Shown here in pieces: positions 49,236 through 55,989 of a stretch of 64,000 nucleotides of DNA. The stretch spans positions 1 to 64,000 of the forward strand of contig NZ_BAABGY010000008.1 of assembly GCF_039541815.1 (NCBI RefSeq), read 5' to 3'. The position numbers were made by a program, and so were the translations under genes. The stretch's first letter is position 1; the number at the start of each line of letters is the position of its first letter. A model generated the notes under the pieces. It had not been told where the DNA came from and made no database searches. It saw only the letters and a program-made list of their open reading frames with translations. The stretch is from Flavisolibacter amylovorans. Lineage in GTDB: Bacteria > Bacteroidota > Bacteroidia > Chitinophagales > Chitinophagaceae.

Positions 49236-49262
49236 ACAGGCCGCAGCGAAGCTGCGGCCTGT
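49236..49262. terminator. GC-rich hairpin, possible terminator of the minus-strand receiver gene
   Basis: Perfect stem ACAGGCCGCAGC with GCTGCGGCCTGT, loop GAA. T runs are weak on both sides, so its role as a terminator is uncertain. Confidence 0.5.
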
Positions 49263-49304
49263 GTCAATTTTATAAAAAGTGATTGCTATCGTAAGAAAAA
49301 TATC

Positions 49305-49337
49305 GACCTAAGTTCCCCCTTTGGGGGACAGGGGGGC
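49305..49337 (-). repeat. CCCCCTGT-type dispersed repeat, copy 5
   Basis: Inverted relative to copy 4. The CCCCCTGT end is one base from the stop of the receiver gene. Confidence 0.85.
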
Positions 49338-49338
49338 T

Positions 49339-49683
49339 TTAAAAAAAGTTGTCGAGTGCCTTCAGTGAGATCGGCTTTTCCCAGATCGTGAGCTTCGCCG
49401 AGTCCAGGTCCGGGGGGATGGTGGGGCGGAAGGCCGAGATGAGGTGATAGTGAATGGCGGGGTGCTTCCGGTAGAAGTCGGGAAGCTTGTCCCACCCGAG
49501 GCCGTCGGGCAGGTTGTAGTCGATGAACAAATAGTCGGGCGTGATCTCCTCGAGACGATGGACGCCGTCGGCCAGGGTATGCGCGATGTGTACCTCGTAG
49601 TTCTTCCTAAGGAAGTAAGATTTCATCAGCAGGCATAAATCCACCTCGTCATCAATGATCAACACCTTCTTCCTCATTACCAT
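49339..49683 (-). CDS. Single-domain response regulator (receiver only)
   Basis: A 114-residue stand-alone receiver. It has the acidic pair in VLIIDDEVDL, the phospho-acceptor in PDYLFIDYNLPDGLG, and a lysine in WEKPISLKAL in the usual cis-proline turn. No output domain is present, so it would act by protein contact or as a phosphate relay. A second in-frame ATG two codons in (49677) is equally possible as the start. No kinase gene is adjacent. Confidence 0.85.
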   Translation of the reverse strand: MVMRKKVLIIDDEVDLCLLMKSYFLRKNYEVHIAHTLADGVHRLEEITPDYLFIDYNLPDGLGWDKLPDFYRKHPAIHYHLISAFRPTIPPDLDSAKLTIWEKPISLKALDNFF

Positions 49684-49878
49684 ATGCTTAGATCCATTCG
49701 TTTAATGTCTATAATTTTTATACCAATCTAGCTGAAAATTAAAGATTTCCGGCTCCCGAACATCCGATCGCCTTATTTTTTTCGGGCTTTCGGTCCGTTT
49801 GCACTTGTGGAAGTGCTGGTACGATTATTTAAACCGGACAGTGAGCACCGTATTCGTCACTTTTTAAATAACCAACGT

Positions 49879-50118
49879 ATGACTTCGAAATCCAAAATGG
49901 TCCTCGGCCTGATCGGCGCCGCCGCTGCCGGGGTGGCACTCGGCCTCCTGCTCGCTCCCGAGAAGGGCACCGACCTGCGCGAGCGTATCGGCAAAACGGC
50001 CGGTGGCTGGGGCGACCAGCTGACCGATCTCTTCGCGAATGCGAAGGGCGAATTGCAGAACCTTACCCGCAAGGGCAGCAAGACCGCCTCGGACGCTGCC
50101 GATCAATTCAACAGCTAA
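49879..50118 (+). CDS. YtxH-domain protein
   Basis: A 79-residue small membrane-anchored protein. The N-terminal segment KMVLGLIGAAAAGVALGLLLAPEKGTDLRERI is the YtxH/GvpP signature: a glycine/alanine-rich helix and then APEKG. A basic amphipathic tail follows. Related proteins are stress-induced in other bacteria, but their role is unclear. It heads a run with a holin-like and a hypothetical gene. ATG 49879 is preferred to an upstream start at 49807. Confidence 0.82.
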   Translation: MTSKSKMVLGLIGAAAAGVALGLLLAPEKGTDLRERIGKTAGGWGDQLTDLFANAKGELQNLTRKGSKTASDAADQFNS

Positions 50119-50176
50119 ACATCCGTAGGAACAGGCGCACCGCGCCTGTTCCTTTCTTTATAAACGCCGACAGCTT

Positions 50177-50530
50177 ATGGAAGCCCTCAAAGAAGATATC
50201 AAGACGAAAGCGGGATCGCTCACGCAGAGTGTCAGCGATTACCTGGACACCTATTACAAGCTGGCGTTAGTGACGCTCACGCAAAAGGCCACCAACGTGA
50301 CCGCCGGACTCGTGGCCGGCCTGTCGGCCTTTTTCCTGCTGATCTTTACCCTGTTCTTTCTCGGCATGGGCCTCGCCTGGTGGATCGGAAGCCTGATCAA
50401 TAGCACGGCCGGAGGTTTCTTTATCGTGGGCGGATTCTTCGTGCTCCTCATCGTGCTGATCGTGGTCCTGCGCAAGAAGATCGTATTCCCCATCCTGAAA
50501 AAAGCCATCCTCAAAAAGATCTATGAGTAA
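50177..50530 (+). CDS. Holin-X-like two-helix membrane protein
   Basis: A 117-residue protein with an amphipathic N-terminus (LKEDIKTKAGSLTQSVSDYLDTYYKLA) and two membrane helices (LVAGLSAFFLLIFTLFFLGMGLAWWIG and GFFIVGGFFVLLIVLIVVL) ending in a basic tail. This is the layout of the so-called phage-holin or Holin-X family found in chromosomal stress operons of Bacteroidota. There are no phage genes nearby, so the holin label should not be read as prophage. It overlaps the next gene by eight bases. Confidence 0.75.
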   Translation: MEALKEDIKTKAGSLTQSVSDYLDTYYKLALVTLTQKATNVTAGLVAGLSAFFLLIFTLFFLGMGLAWWIGSLINSTAGGFFIVGGFFVLLIVLIVVLRKKIVFPILKKAILKKIYE

Positions 50531-50966
50531 GAAAATTGCGAGCTACGACGAGCTGCTCGAGGAGAAGGCCCGCCTCCAGGAACTCCTGGGCCTGCAGAAG
50601 CAAGCCATCAATGCCTCCCTGGGATCCCTCCAGGAAGGCGTCCGCCCCGTTACCAACGGCGTGCTGGTGATGACCCGCGTGCTCGCCCGCATCGGCCGGC
50701 GCAACCGCCCCACCTCGCCGCTCCTCAACGTGGGCCTCGACATCGGGGTCGACATGGTGCTGCGCCGCTGGATCCTCCGCAAGGCCGGCTGGTTCTCCCG
50801 CACCTTCGTGCCGCTTGCCGCCTCCACGCTGCTCGCCCGCTACCTCAATAGCGAGAAGGAAACGGAGCTGGTCAAGAAGCTCAAGAAGTTTTTCAGCAAG
50901 CAGGCTGAGCCCGACGGCGCGCCGCCCGACATGGCCACGACGGAGCCCGACGAAAGCAACCGCTGA
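50523..50966 (+). CDS. Hypothetical protein, third gene of the YtxH cluster
   Basis: A 147-residue protein not recognised. It has an N-terminal helical hairpin rich in Leu/Gln (YDELLEEKARLQELLGLQKQ), a central weakly hydrophobic region (PLLNVGLDIGVDMVLRRWILRKAGW then VPLAASTLLARYL) and a basic, then acidic, C-terminus. It overlaps the holin-like gene by eight bases, so translation is coupled, and a terminator follows. Probably a membrane-associated partner of the two upstream proteins (inference from the operon). Confidence 0.65.
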   Translation: MSKKIASYDELLEEKARLQELLGLQKQAINASLGSLQEGVRPVTNGVLVMTRVLARIGRRNRPTSPLLNVGLDIGVDMVLRRWILRKAGWFSRTFVPLAASTLLARYLNSEKETELVKKLKKFFSKQAEPDGAPPDMATTEPDESNR

Positions 50967-50989
50967 CGCCGCTTCCTGCAACCGCATAC

Positions 50990-51023
50990 AGACCGCCCGG
51001 CACCCGCCGCGCGGTCTTTTTTA
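50990..51023 (+). terminator. Intrinsic terminator of the YtxH operon
   Basis: Outer stem AGACCGC with GCGGTCT around a GC-rich loop, then TTTTTT. Confidence 0.8.
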
Positions 51024-51048
51024 TGTACCCGTTTCCCATTGCCGATTC

Positions 51049-51108
51049 CCGCTCACGCGCTCACTTGCTCACCCGCTCACTTGCTCACTTGCTCACGCGC
51101 TCACCCGC
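51049..51108 (+). repeat. GCTCACTTGCTCACCC wobbly tandem array
   Basis: About seven 8-9-base units (GCTCAC plus TTG/CCG/GCG). The same family occurs at 40706-40738. Confidence 0.75.
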
Positions 51109-51148
51109 CTGGTACCCTTTTTTCTCTGCTCTCTTCAAAGACACATTT

Positions 51149-51394
51149 ATGGACAACAGACCCCTGACGAATCACATGGGGCTCCCCAACGAGCCCGGAT
51201 ACAGCAATCCCGCGGACCTGACGCCCCGCCGCGAAGGCGGCGACGACTCGCTGGCCGAGGCCAACCCCACCGACCCGCGCAACGACGAGAAGGTGCTTGA
51301 CAAGCGCGCGCCCTCGGAGCGCATCCAGGGCCCGGGCGACGCCGGCGCCAACAGCGCGCCCGACTACAGCGAGGACAGCGACTCTTCGCGGTGA
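51149..51394 (+). CDS. Small hydrophilic hypothetical protein
   Basis: An 81-residue, very hydrophilic and probably disordered protein with many Pro, Asp, Asn and Ser residues (GLPNEPGYSNPADLTPRREGGDDS, ending DYSEDSDSSR). No family is recognised. ATG 51149 is chosen because the frame upstream only translates the CTCAC repeat array. Its TGA stop touches repeat copy 6. Together with the YtxH trio it may be a general-stress gene; this is inference from the location only. Confidence 0.55.
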   Translation: MDNRPLTNHMGLPNEPGYSNPADLTPRREGGDDSLAEANPTDPRNDEKVLDKRAPSERIQGPGDAGANSAPDYSEDSDSSR

Positions 51395-51395
51395 C

Positions 51396-51427
51396 GCCCC
51401 CTGTCCCCCCAAGGGGGCACTTAGGTC
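51396..51427 (+). repeat. CCCCCTGT-type dispersed repeat, copy 6
   Basis: Full copy beginning one base after the preceding stop codon. The inverted partner is copy 7. Confidence 0.85.
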
Positions 51428-51474
51428 GAACTTGCTTCAAAAATTTCGCGTACCCTCCCATTGCGAGAGTGCAT

Positions 51475-51503
51475 AAAGGCCCGGATCTGAAACCGGGCCT
51501 TTT
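51475..51503 (+). terminator. Intrinsic terminator
   Basis: Stem AAAGGCCCGG with CCGGGCCTTTT. It lies inside the bracket formed by repeat copies 6 and 7. Confidence 0.8.
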
Positions 51504-51535
51504 CTTTTGCCGATAAGATGTGCGGAAGTAATAAT

Positions 51536-51569
51536 AAAAAAGCGAATCACTATGTGATCCGCTTTTTTA
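51536..51569. terminator. Bidirectional intrinsic terminator
   Basis: Stem AAAAAGCGAATCAC with GTGATCCGCTTTTTT, one G-U pair. It probably ends the minus-strand DUF1328 gene. Confidence 0.8.
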
Positions 51570-51610
51570 TACCTAGCGCTTTAGATGATTTGCTAGTGAG
51601 AGGTCTGTTC

Positions 51611-51643
51611 GACCTAAGTGCCCCCTTGGGGGGACAGGGGGGC
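51611..51643 (-). repeat. CCCCCTGT-type dispersed repeat, copy 7
   Basis: Inverted relative to copy 6. The CCCCCTGT end is five bases from the DUF1328 gene stop. Confidence 0.85.
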
Positions 51644-51648
51644 GGGGC

Positions 51649-51816
51649 CTAGTCGACCCGGCGGAAGCCACCAGCGATGAGGCTGAGGACGAACAGTACC
51701 AGGAAGATGAAGAAAAGGATCTTGGCAATGGAGGCAGCACCGGCGGCAATACCACCGAAGCCGAAGATAGCGGCGATGATCGCTACTACCAGAAAGATGA
51801 CTGTCCAACGTAACAT
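51649..51816 (-). CDS. DUF1328-family small membrane protein
   Basis: A 55-residue protein made almost wholly of two membrane helices: MLRWTVIFLVVAIIAAIFGF, then GGIAAGAASIAKILFFIFLV and the end LSLIAGGFRRVD. Start, length and the closing glycine-arginine turn match the DUF1328 (YtjA-like) family of short membrane proteins of unknown function. It was found by direct translation of the minus strand. It lies next to other stress-type small genes. Confidence 0.88.
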   Translation of the reverse strand: MLRWTVIFLVVAIIAAIFGFGGIAAGAASIAKILFFIFLVLFVLSLIAGGFRRVD

Positions 51817-52024
51817 AACAATAGGTTTTAGGAGTTAATAAATTTTCTACTCCTATCAATTCGAGAATGGTGCCAAAAAGCGTTTTAAGACCGTTCATTA
51901 TTATCCCCGCGAGCGCACCGAAGTGGGGAAATGACGCCCCGCCGTCCGGAGCTCTGCCATTGCTCCGGTTTGAGCCGGCGTTGGTACGGTTTTCCCTGCA
52001 CCGGGGGTATTCATCATTACCGCT

Positions 52025-52231
52025 ATGTCAACCCTCAATGTATCCCCGAACCTGTCCGGCACCGGCTTCCCGGCGGGCATGAGCGCGCCCCAGGCACCCG
52101 CCCCTATCCCTGCTACCCCCGGTGGCGAGCGCCGGCGCTTCGACCCCTCGTCGAGCCACCCGGCAGGATCGTACCCGGTACCGTCGTTCTTCGACTACCG
52201 CGTACAGGCCCGCAGCACCGAAGTGCTGTAA
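52025..52231 (+). CDS. Small proline-rich hypothetical protein
   Basis: A 68-residue protein with no recognised family, rich in Pro, Ser and Ala (TGFPAGMSAPQAPAPIPATPG, ending FFDYRVQARSTEVL). It is probably unstructured. Support comes from its isolated position and from a good terminator 28 bases downstream. A chance frame in GC-rich DNA remains possible. Confidence 0.4.
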   Translation: MSTLNVSPNLSGTGFPAGMSAPQAPAPIPATPGGERRRFDPSSSHPAGSYPVPSFFDYRVQARSTEVL

Positions 52232-52258
52232 GCCCGGCCAGGAGGAGCGCAAGTTGCA

Positions 52259-52282
52259 CGTAACCAGGAGGTTACGTTTTTT
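52259..52282 (+). terminator. Intrinsic terminator
   Basis: Stem CGTAACC with GGTTACG followed by six T. It indicates a transcript coming from the left. Confidence 0.75.
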
Positions 52283-52428
52283 ATTTCCGGCCGTTAGCTC
52301 ATCGGTTTGGGGTGGAAATTCTACAGTTTTGGGCTCTACGGCCGCGCTTTATTGAAGAGTTCCAAACCCGGCAATAAATCATAATCTTTAAGTGGTTGAA
52401 AATCAACGTTTTTGAAACTGCTGTGATT

Positions 52429-52445
52429 TTGGTTCCACACTTGCC
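52429..52445 (+). promoter_or_regulatory. Candidate sigma-54 (-24/-12) promoter upstream of rpoN
   Basis: TTGG at 52429-52432 and TTGC at 52441-52444 place the invariant GG and GC exactly twelve bases apart, as in the TGGCAC-N5-TTGC consensus; the middle CAC is not kept. It lies 30 bases before the rpoN ATG. No TAnnTTTG is seen here. Confidence 0.4.
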
Positions 52446-52475
52446 GTAAGAACGGGGTACGCCAAAATCTCCCAC

Positions 52476-53897
52476 ATGATCAATCAGCGTTTAGCCCAGA
52501 AGCAGCGGCTCAAGATCCTGCCCCAGCAGATCCAGTTGCTGAACTTCTTCCACCTCAATACGCTGGAACTCGAACAGCGCATCTTGCAGGAACTGGAAGA
52601 GAACCCGTTATTAGACGATCAGAAAAACGAGCTCGATGAAAGCATCGACAAGTACAGCAAGGACAGCGTGCAGGATTACCAGGATTGGGAAGAGTACGGT
52701 TACAACGACGTCCCGGATTACAAGACCGAATATGCCAACTACCTCGGCGACGAGAAGCTTCCCGAGCGCCCTATCACCAGCGGCTTCGACTTCCGCCCGC
52801 TGCTGAAGGAGCAGTTCAAGGTAGCGTCCGACGACGAGCGCGCCATCTGGCTCGCCGAATTCATCATCGACTCGCTCAACGACCATGGCCTGCTGGAGCA
52901 GGACCTCGAGCACCTTGCCGAGGACATTTCCTTCAAGCAGGGCAAATGGGTAGAGCCCGAGGAGATCGACGTCGTGCTGCAGCAGATCCAGACGCTGGAG
53001 CCCGTAGGCGTCGGCGCCCGCTCCATCCGCGAGTGCCTCCTCATCCAGCTGCGCCGCTTCAATCAGAAGCGCCCCGACGTGAAGATGGCCGTGCGCCTCC
53101 TGGAGCACCACTTCACCGACCTCCACAACCGCAACATGGACAAGATCCGCCACCAGCTCAAGATCGACGAGGAAGAACTCAAGATCGTGCTGCAGCTCAT
53201 CGCCACGCTCAAGATGAAGCCGGTGTGCGAGCAGGAGGACTCCATCGTCGTGAACAAGAACATCCTTCCCGACTTCCTTATTACCCAGGTAGGCGACCAG
53301 CTCGACGTATCGCTGTACCGCAACCGCTCCGAAAGCCTCTCCATCAATACCACCTGGAAGCAGCTCGCCGAAGGCACCCAGCAGGTGAACACCGACAAGA
53401 GCGCGCTTCAGTATATGAAGAACAAGCTGCAGTCGGCCCAATGGTTCATCAACGCCGTGCAGCAGCGCGAGGCCACCATGCTCAAGATCATGAAGGCCAT
53501 TGTGCACCTGCAGTACGAATACTTCCTCACCGGCGACATCAACCTGCTGAAGCCGATGATCCTGAAGAACGTGGCGGAGATGGTAGGCGTGGACATTTCC
53601 ACCGTATCGCGCATCACCTGCAACAAATACGTGGAGACCCCGTTCGGACTCCTGTTGCTGAAAGACCTCTTCACCGAGGGCATTGCTAACGCCAAGGGAC
53701 AAGTGATTTCCAACAAAGTGATCCAGAGCGCCATCGAGGATGTGATCGAAGGCGAGGACAAGCACAACCCCTACACCGACCAGCAACTCGTGAATATCCT
53801 TGCCCAGCGCGGGTTTTCCGTTGCCCGCCGCACGGTGGCCAAGTACCGCGAGCAACTCCAGATCCCGGTTTCCCATGTCCGTGGCCTCTGGGCGTAA
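52476..53897 (+). CDS. rpoN: RNA polymerase sigma-54 factor
   Basis: Alternative sigma factor that needs an ATP-driven activator; 473 residues. Region I, contacted by activators, is QRLKILPQQIQLLNFFHLNTLELEQRILQELEENPLLD. Core-binding and helix-turn-helix regions follow (ILKNVAEMVGVDISTVSRIT), and the diagnostic RpoN box ARRTVAKYREQL is near the end. An activator gene of the NtrC type begins 80 bases downstream and a receiver-kinase gene follows, so sigma factor and activator are physically linked. A -24/-12-like sequence upstream suggests possible self-regulation. Confidence 0.97.
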   Translation: MINQRLAQKQRLKILPQQIQLLNFFHLNTLELEQRILQELEENPLLDDQKNELDESIDKYSKDSVQDYQDWEEYGYNDVPDYKTEYANYLGDEKLPERPITSGFDFRPLLKEQFKVASDDERAIWLAEFIIDSLNDHGLLEQDLEHLAEDISFKQGKWVEPEEIDVVLQQIQTLEPVGVGARSIRECLLIQLRRFNQKRPDVKMAVRLLEHHFTDLHNRNMDKIRHQLKIDEEELKIVLQLIATLKMKPVCEQEDSIVVNKNILPDFLITQVGDQLDVSLYRNRSESLSINTTWKQLAEGTQQVNTDKSALQYMKNKLQSAQWFINAVQQREATMLKIMKAIVHLQYEYFLTGDINLLKPMILKNVAEMVGVDISTVSRITCNKYVETPFGLLLLKDLFTEGIANAKGQVISNKVIQSAIEDVIEGEDKHNPYTDQQLVNILAQRGFSVARRTVAKYREQLQIPVSHVRGLWA

Positions 53898-53916
53898 ACT
53901 CAGGCATAACTTTTTT

Positions 53917-53924
53917 TATCTTCG
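53917..53924 (+). promoter_or_regulatory. -7-like element TATCTTCG of the NtrC-type gene
   Basis: TAnnTT(T/C)G variant 53 bases before ATG 53978, after a T-rich stretch. Confidence 0.4.
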
Positions 53925-53977
53925 AAACAGATTCGCCCTTAACCACATTAGAACCTAAACGTTATAACAACCCACTC

Positions 53978-55528
53978 ATGCAAAAAATTCTGATCGTTGA
54001 CGATGACCGGGATATGTGCCTCCTCCTGAAGCGCTTCCTTACCCGCCACAATTTTGAAGTGCTGGAATCGTACAGCGGTAAAAAGGCCCTCGAGCTGCTC
54101 GAGACCGTTGAGCCCGACCTCGTGATGTGCGACTTCCGCCTCGAGGACATGGAAGGCAACGTGCTGCTCGGCAAGATCAAGGAAATTTACCCGCAGGTCC
54201 CCGTGATCATCATCACCGGTTACAGCGACATCAAGATCGCCGTGGAAGTGATGAAGATGGGTGCCTACGACTACATCACGAAGCCCCTTTTCCCCGACGA
54301 GATCCTGGTCACGATCAAGAAGGCCCTCGAAGCGGCCTCCTCGCAGGATACCGGCGCCGTGCACCAGCCGCAGCGCGTTTCCGCTCCCTCGGCCCCGTCG
54401 GCACCCACCGGCGGCACCCCGCTCACGAGCCGCCCCGCCACCGGCGGCACCGGCACCGTTACGGCGGCACCGGCCCAGCTCGTACACTCCGGCGACTACA
54501 TCTTCGGCGACACGCCGGTGTTCCGCCAGCTGCTGCAGCAGATCGACCTCGTGGGCCCCACCAACTACTCCGTGATCATCTACGGCGAGAGCGGCTCCGG
54601 TAAGGAAGCCATCGCCCAGGAGATCCACAAGCGCTCGAAGCGCAAGCACAAGCCCTTTATCGCCATCGACTGCGGTGCGCTTTCGAAGGAGCTTGCCGGC
54701 TCCGAGCTGTTCGGTCATGAGAAAGGCTCCTTCACGGGCGCCCTCAACCAGAAGACCGGCTCGCTGGAGCTTGCCAACGGCGGCACCATCTTCCTCGATG
54801 AGGTGGCCAACCTGGGCTACGACATCCAGGTATCGCTGCTACGCGTGGTGCAGGAGCGCAAGATCCGCCGCGTGGGCGGCACCAAGGACATCGAGCTCGA
54901 CGTGCGCATCATCGTGGCCTCCAACGAGAAGCTGTGGGATGCCGCCCGCAAGGGTAAGTTCCGCGAGGACCTCTACCATCGCTTCAACGAGTTCTCCATC
55001 GACGTGCCGCCGCTGCGCCAGCGTCCGGACGACATCATGCTCTTCGCCCAGCACTTCCTGAGCGTCACCAACAGCGAGCTCGGAAAGAACATCCGCGGCT
55101 TCTCGGCCGAGGTGGAGCAGATCTTCCGCAACTACGTGTGGTACGGTAACCTCCGTGAGCTGAAGAACGTGATCAAGCGCGCCACCCTCCTGAGCGACGG
55201 CGAGGCCATCGAAGCCTCCTCGCTGCCCTTCGAGATCTCGCATTACGACAAGCTCCAGTTCGACAAGGCACCCGCAGCCGCCGAGCCCGCAGCGCCCGCC
55301 TTCGTGCCGGTGATGCCTTCGCGCCCTGCCGAGGACTCGTTCGAGACGGCCCGCCCCGTAGGTGACGGCACCCTCAAGAGCGCTTCCATCGATGCCGAGT
55401 ACGACATGATCCTGAAGGCCCTCAAGAAGGTGAACTTCAACAAGAGCAAGGCGGCCAAGCTGCTCAACATCGACCGCAAGACGCTGTACAACAAGATGAA
55501 GCAATACCAGGAGCTCAATAACCAGTAA
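53978..55528 (+). CDS. NtrC-type sigma-54-dependent response regulator
   Basis: A 516-residue activator. The receiver (1-120) has phospho-acceptor D52 in VMCDFRLEDMEG. A Pro/Thr/Ala-rich linker (about 125-165) leads to the AAA+ domain with Walker A YGESGSGKEAIAQEIH (about 200), the sigma-54-contact loop as GSFTGA (about 250) in place of GAFTGA, Walker B GGTIFLDEVANL and the arginine finger region DLYHRFNEFSIDVPPLRQR. A Fis-type helix-turn-helix closes it (NKSKAAKLLNIDRKTLYNKM). The adjacent receiver-PAS-kinase is the likely phosphate source. Confidence 0.95.
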   Translation: MQKILIVDDDRDMCLLLKRFLTRHNFEVLESYSGKKALELLETVEPDLVMCDFRLEDMEGNVLLGKIKEIYPQVPVIIITGYSDIKIAVEVMKMGAYDYITKPLFPDEILVTIKKALEAASSQDTGAVHQPQRVSAPSAPSAPTGGTPLTSRPATGGTGTVTAAPAQLVHSGDYIFGDTPVFRQLLQQIDLVGPTNYSVIIYGESGSGKEAIAQEIHKRSKRKHKPFIAIDCGALSKELAGSELFGHEKGSFTGALNQKTGSLELANGGTIFLDEVANLGYDIQVSLLRVVQERKIRRVGGTKDIELDVRIIVASNEKLWDAARKGKFREDLYHRFNEFSIDVPPLRQRPDDIMLFAQHFLSVTNSELGKNIRGFSAEVEQIFRNYVWYGNLRELKNVIKRATLLSDGEAIEASSLPFEISHYDKLQFDKAPAAAEPAAPAFVPVMPSRPAEDSFETARPVGDGTLKSASIDAEYDMILKALKKVNFNKSKAAKLLNIDRKTLYNKMKQYQELNNQ

Positions 55529-55532
55529 GCCG

Positions 55533-55988
55533 ATGACCTCATTGCCCATGCCTTTAGCCGGCCCTCCGCGCCCTGCCGCGGAGGGCGGCGAATGGGCCGA
55601 CCTGAACCGTGTGCTGTCGACCGTGCTGGCGACCACACCGGAGGGCCCCGAAGCCTCGATCCGCTGCGAAGCGCTGCCGATGGCCCAGGGAACTGCCGAC
55701 GACTGGCATTGCCTGCTCCGGGCACTGGTGCAACTGGCCTTCGGGCTGCCGTCGGAAGAACGCCGCCGCTACCTGCACATCCAGTGTCAGGAAGAGCGCG
55801 ATCCCGCCGCCGGCGCCACCTGGTTCCTGTTGTCGCTGCACGTGAACGTGCGCCCGCCCGGGTCCGCCGATGCGCTGCTGAACGACCTTGCACACCATTG
55901 CGGGGGGCTCAGCGCCCGCCTCAGCGTTCAGGCCCATTCACCCACTCATTCCTTGTTCCAGATCCATTTCGCTGGAAAGAATCATTAA
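55533..55988 (+). CDS. Degenerate histidine-kinase-like ATPase protein
   Basis: A 151-residue protein lying four bases after the activator gene and one base before the receiver-kinase gene, so certainly in the operon. Its layout suggests a decayed GHKL ATP-binding domain: WHCLLRALVQLAFG stands where the N box lies, RRYLHIQCQEERD like the following strand, and LAHHCGGLSARLSVQAHSPTHSLFQIHF like the last helix and strands. The ATP-binding Asn, DxGxG and GxGxG residues are absent. The fold call is inference. It may be a scaffold or inhibitor for its neighbours. Confidence 0.5.
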   Translation: MTSLPMPLAGPPRPAAEGGEWADLNRVLSTVLATTPEGPEASIRCEALPMAQGTADDWHCLLRALVQLAFGLPSEERRRYLHIQCQEERDPAAGATWFLLSLHVNVRPPGSADALLNDLAHHCGGLSARLSVQAHSPTHSLFQIHFAGKNH

Positions 55989-55989
55989 G

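Larger units (their letters stand above)
49037..49338. other. Intergenic region bracketed by CCCCCTGT repeats, with hairpins
   Basis: No gene is seen. The order is repeat copy 4, terminator (49126-49152), a GGCCGCAGC hairpin (49236-49262), then repeat copy 5 inverted. Confidence 0.65.

Noticed and set aside
49234..49263. tRNA or small RNA gene at the GC hairpin
   Set aside because: A single perfect hairpin without cloverleaf arms or a promoter.
50177..50530. Prophage lysis gene
   Set aside because: Only the holin-like two-helix layout is shared; no lysin, tail or integrase gene is nearby.
51049..51108. CTCAC array as coding sequence (LLTRSLAHLL-like)
   Set aside because: The frame only translates the repeat; the real start is the ATG at 51149.
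29465..51643. CCCCCTGT repeats as plain intrinsic terminators
   Set aside because: They lack a T run, some lie before starts or inside a gene, and separate good terminators are found beside several of them.
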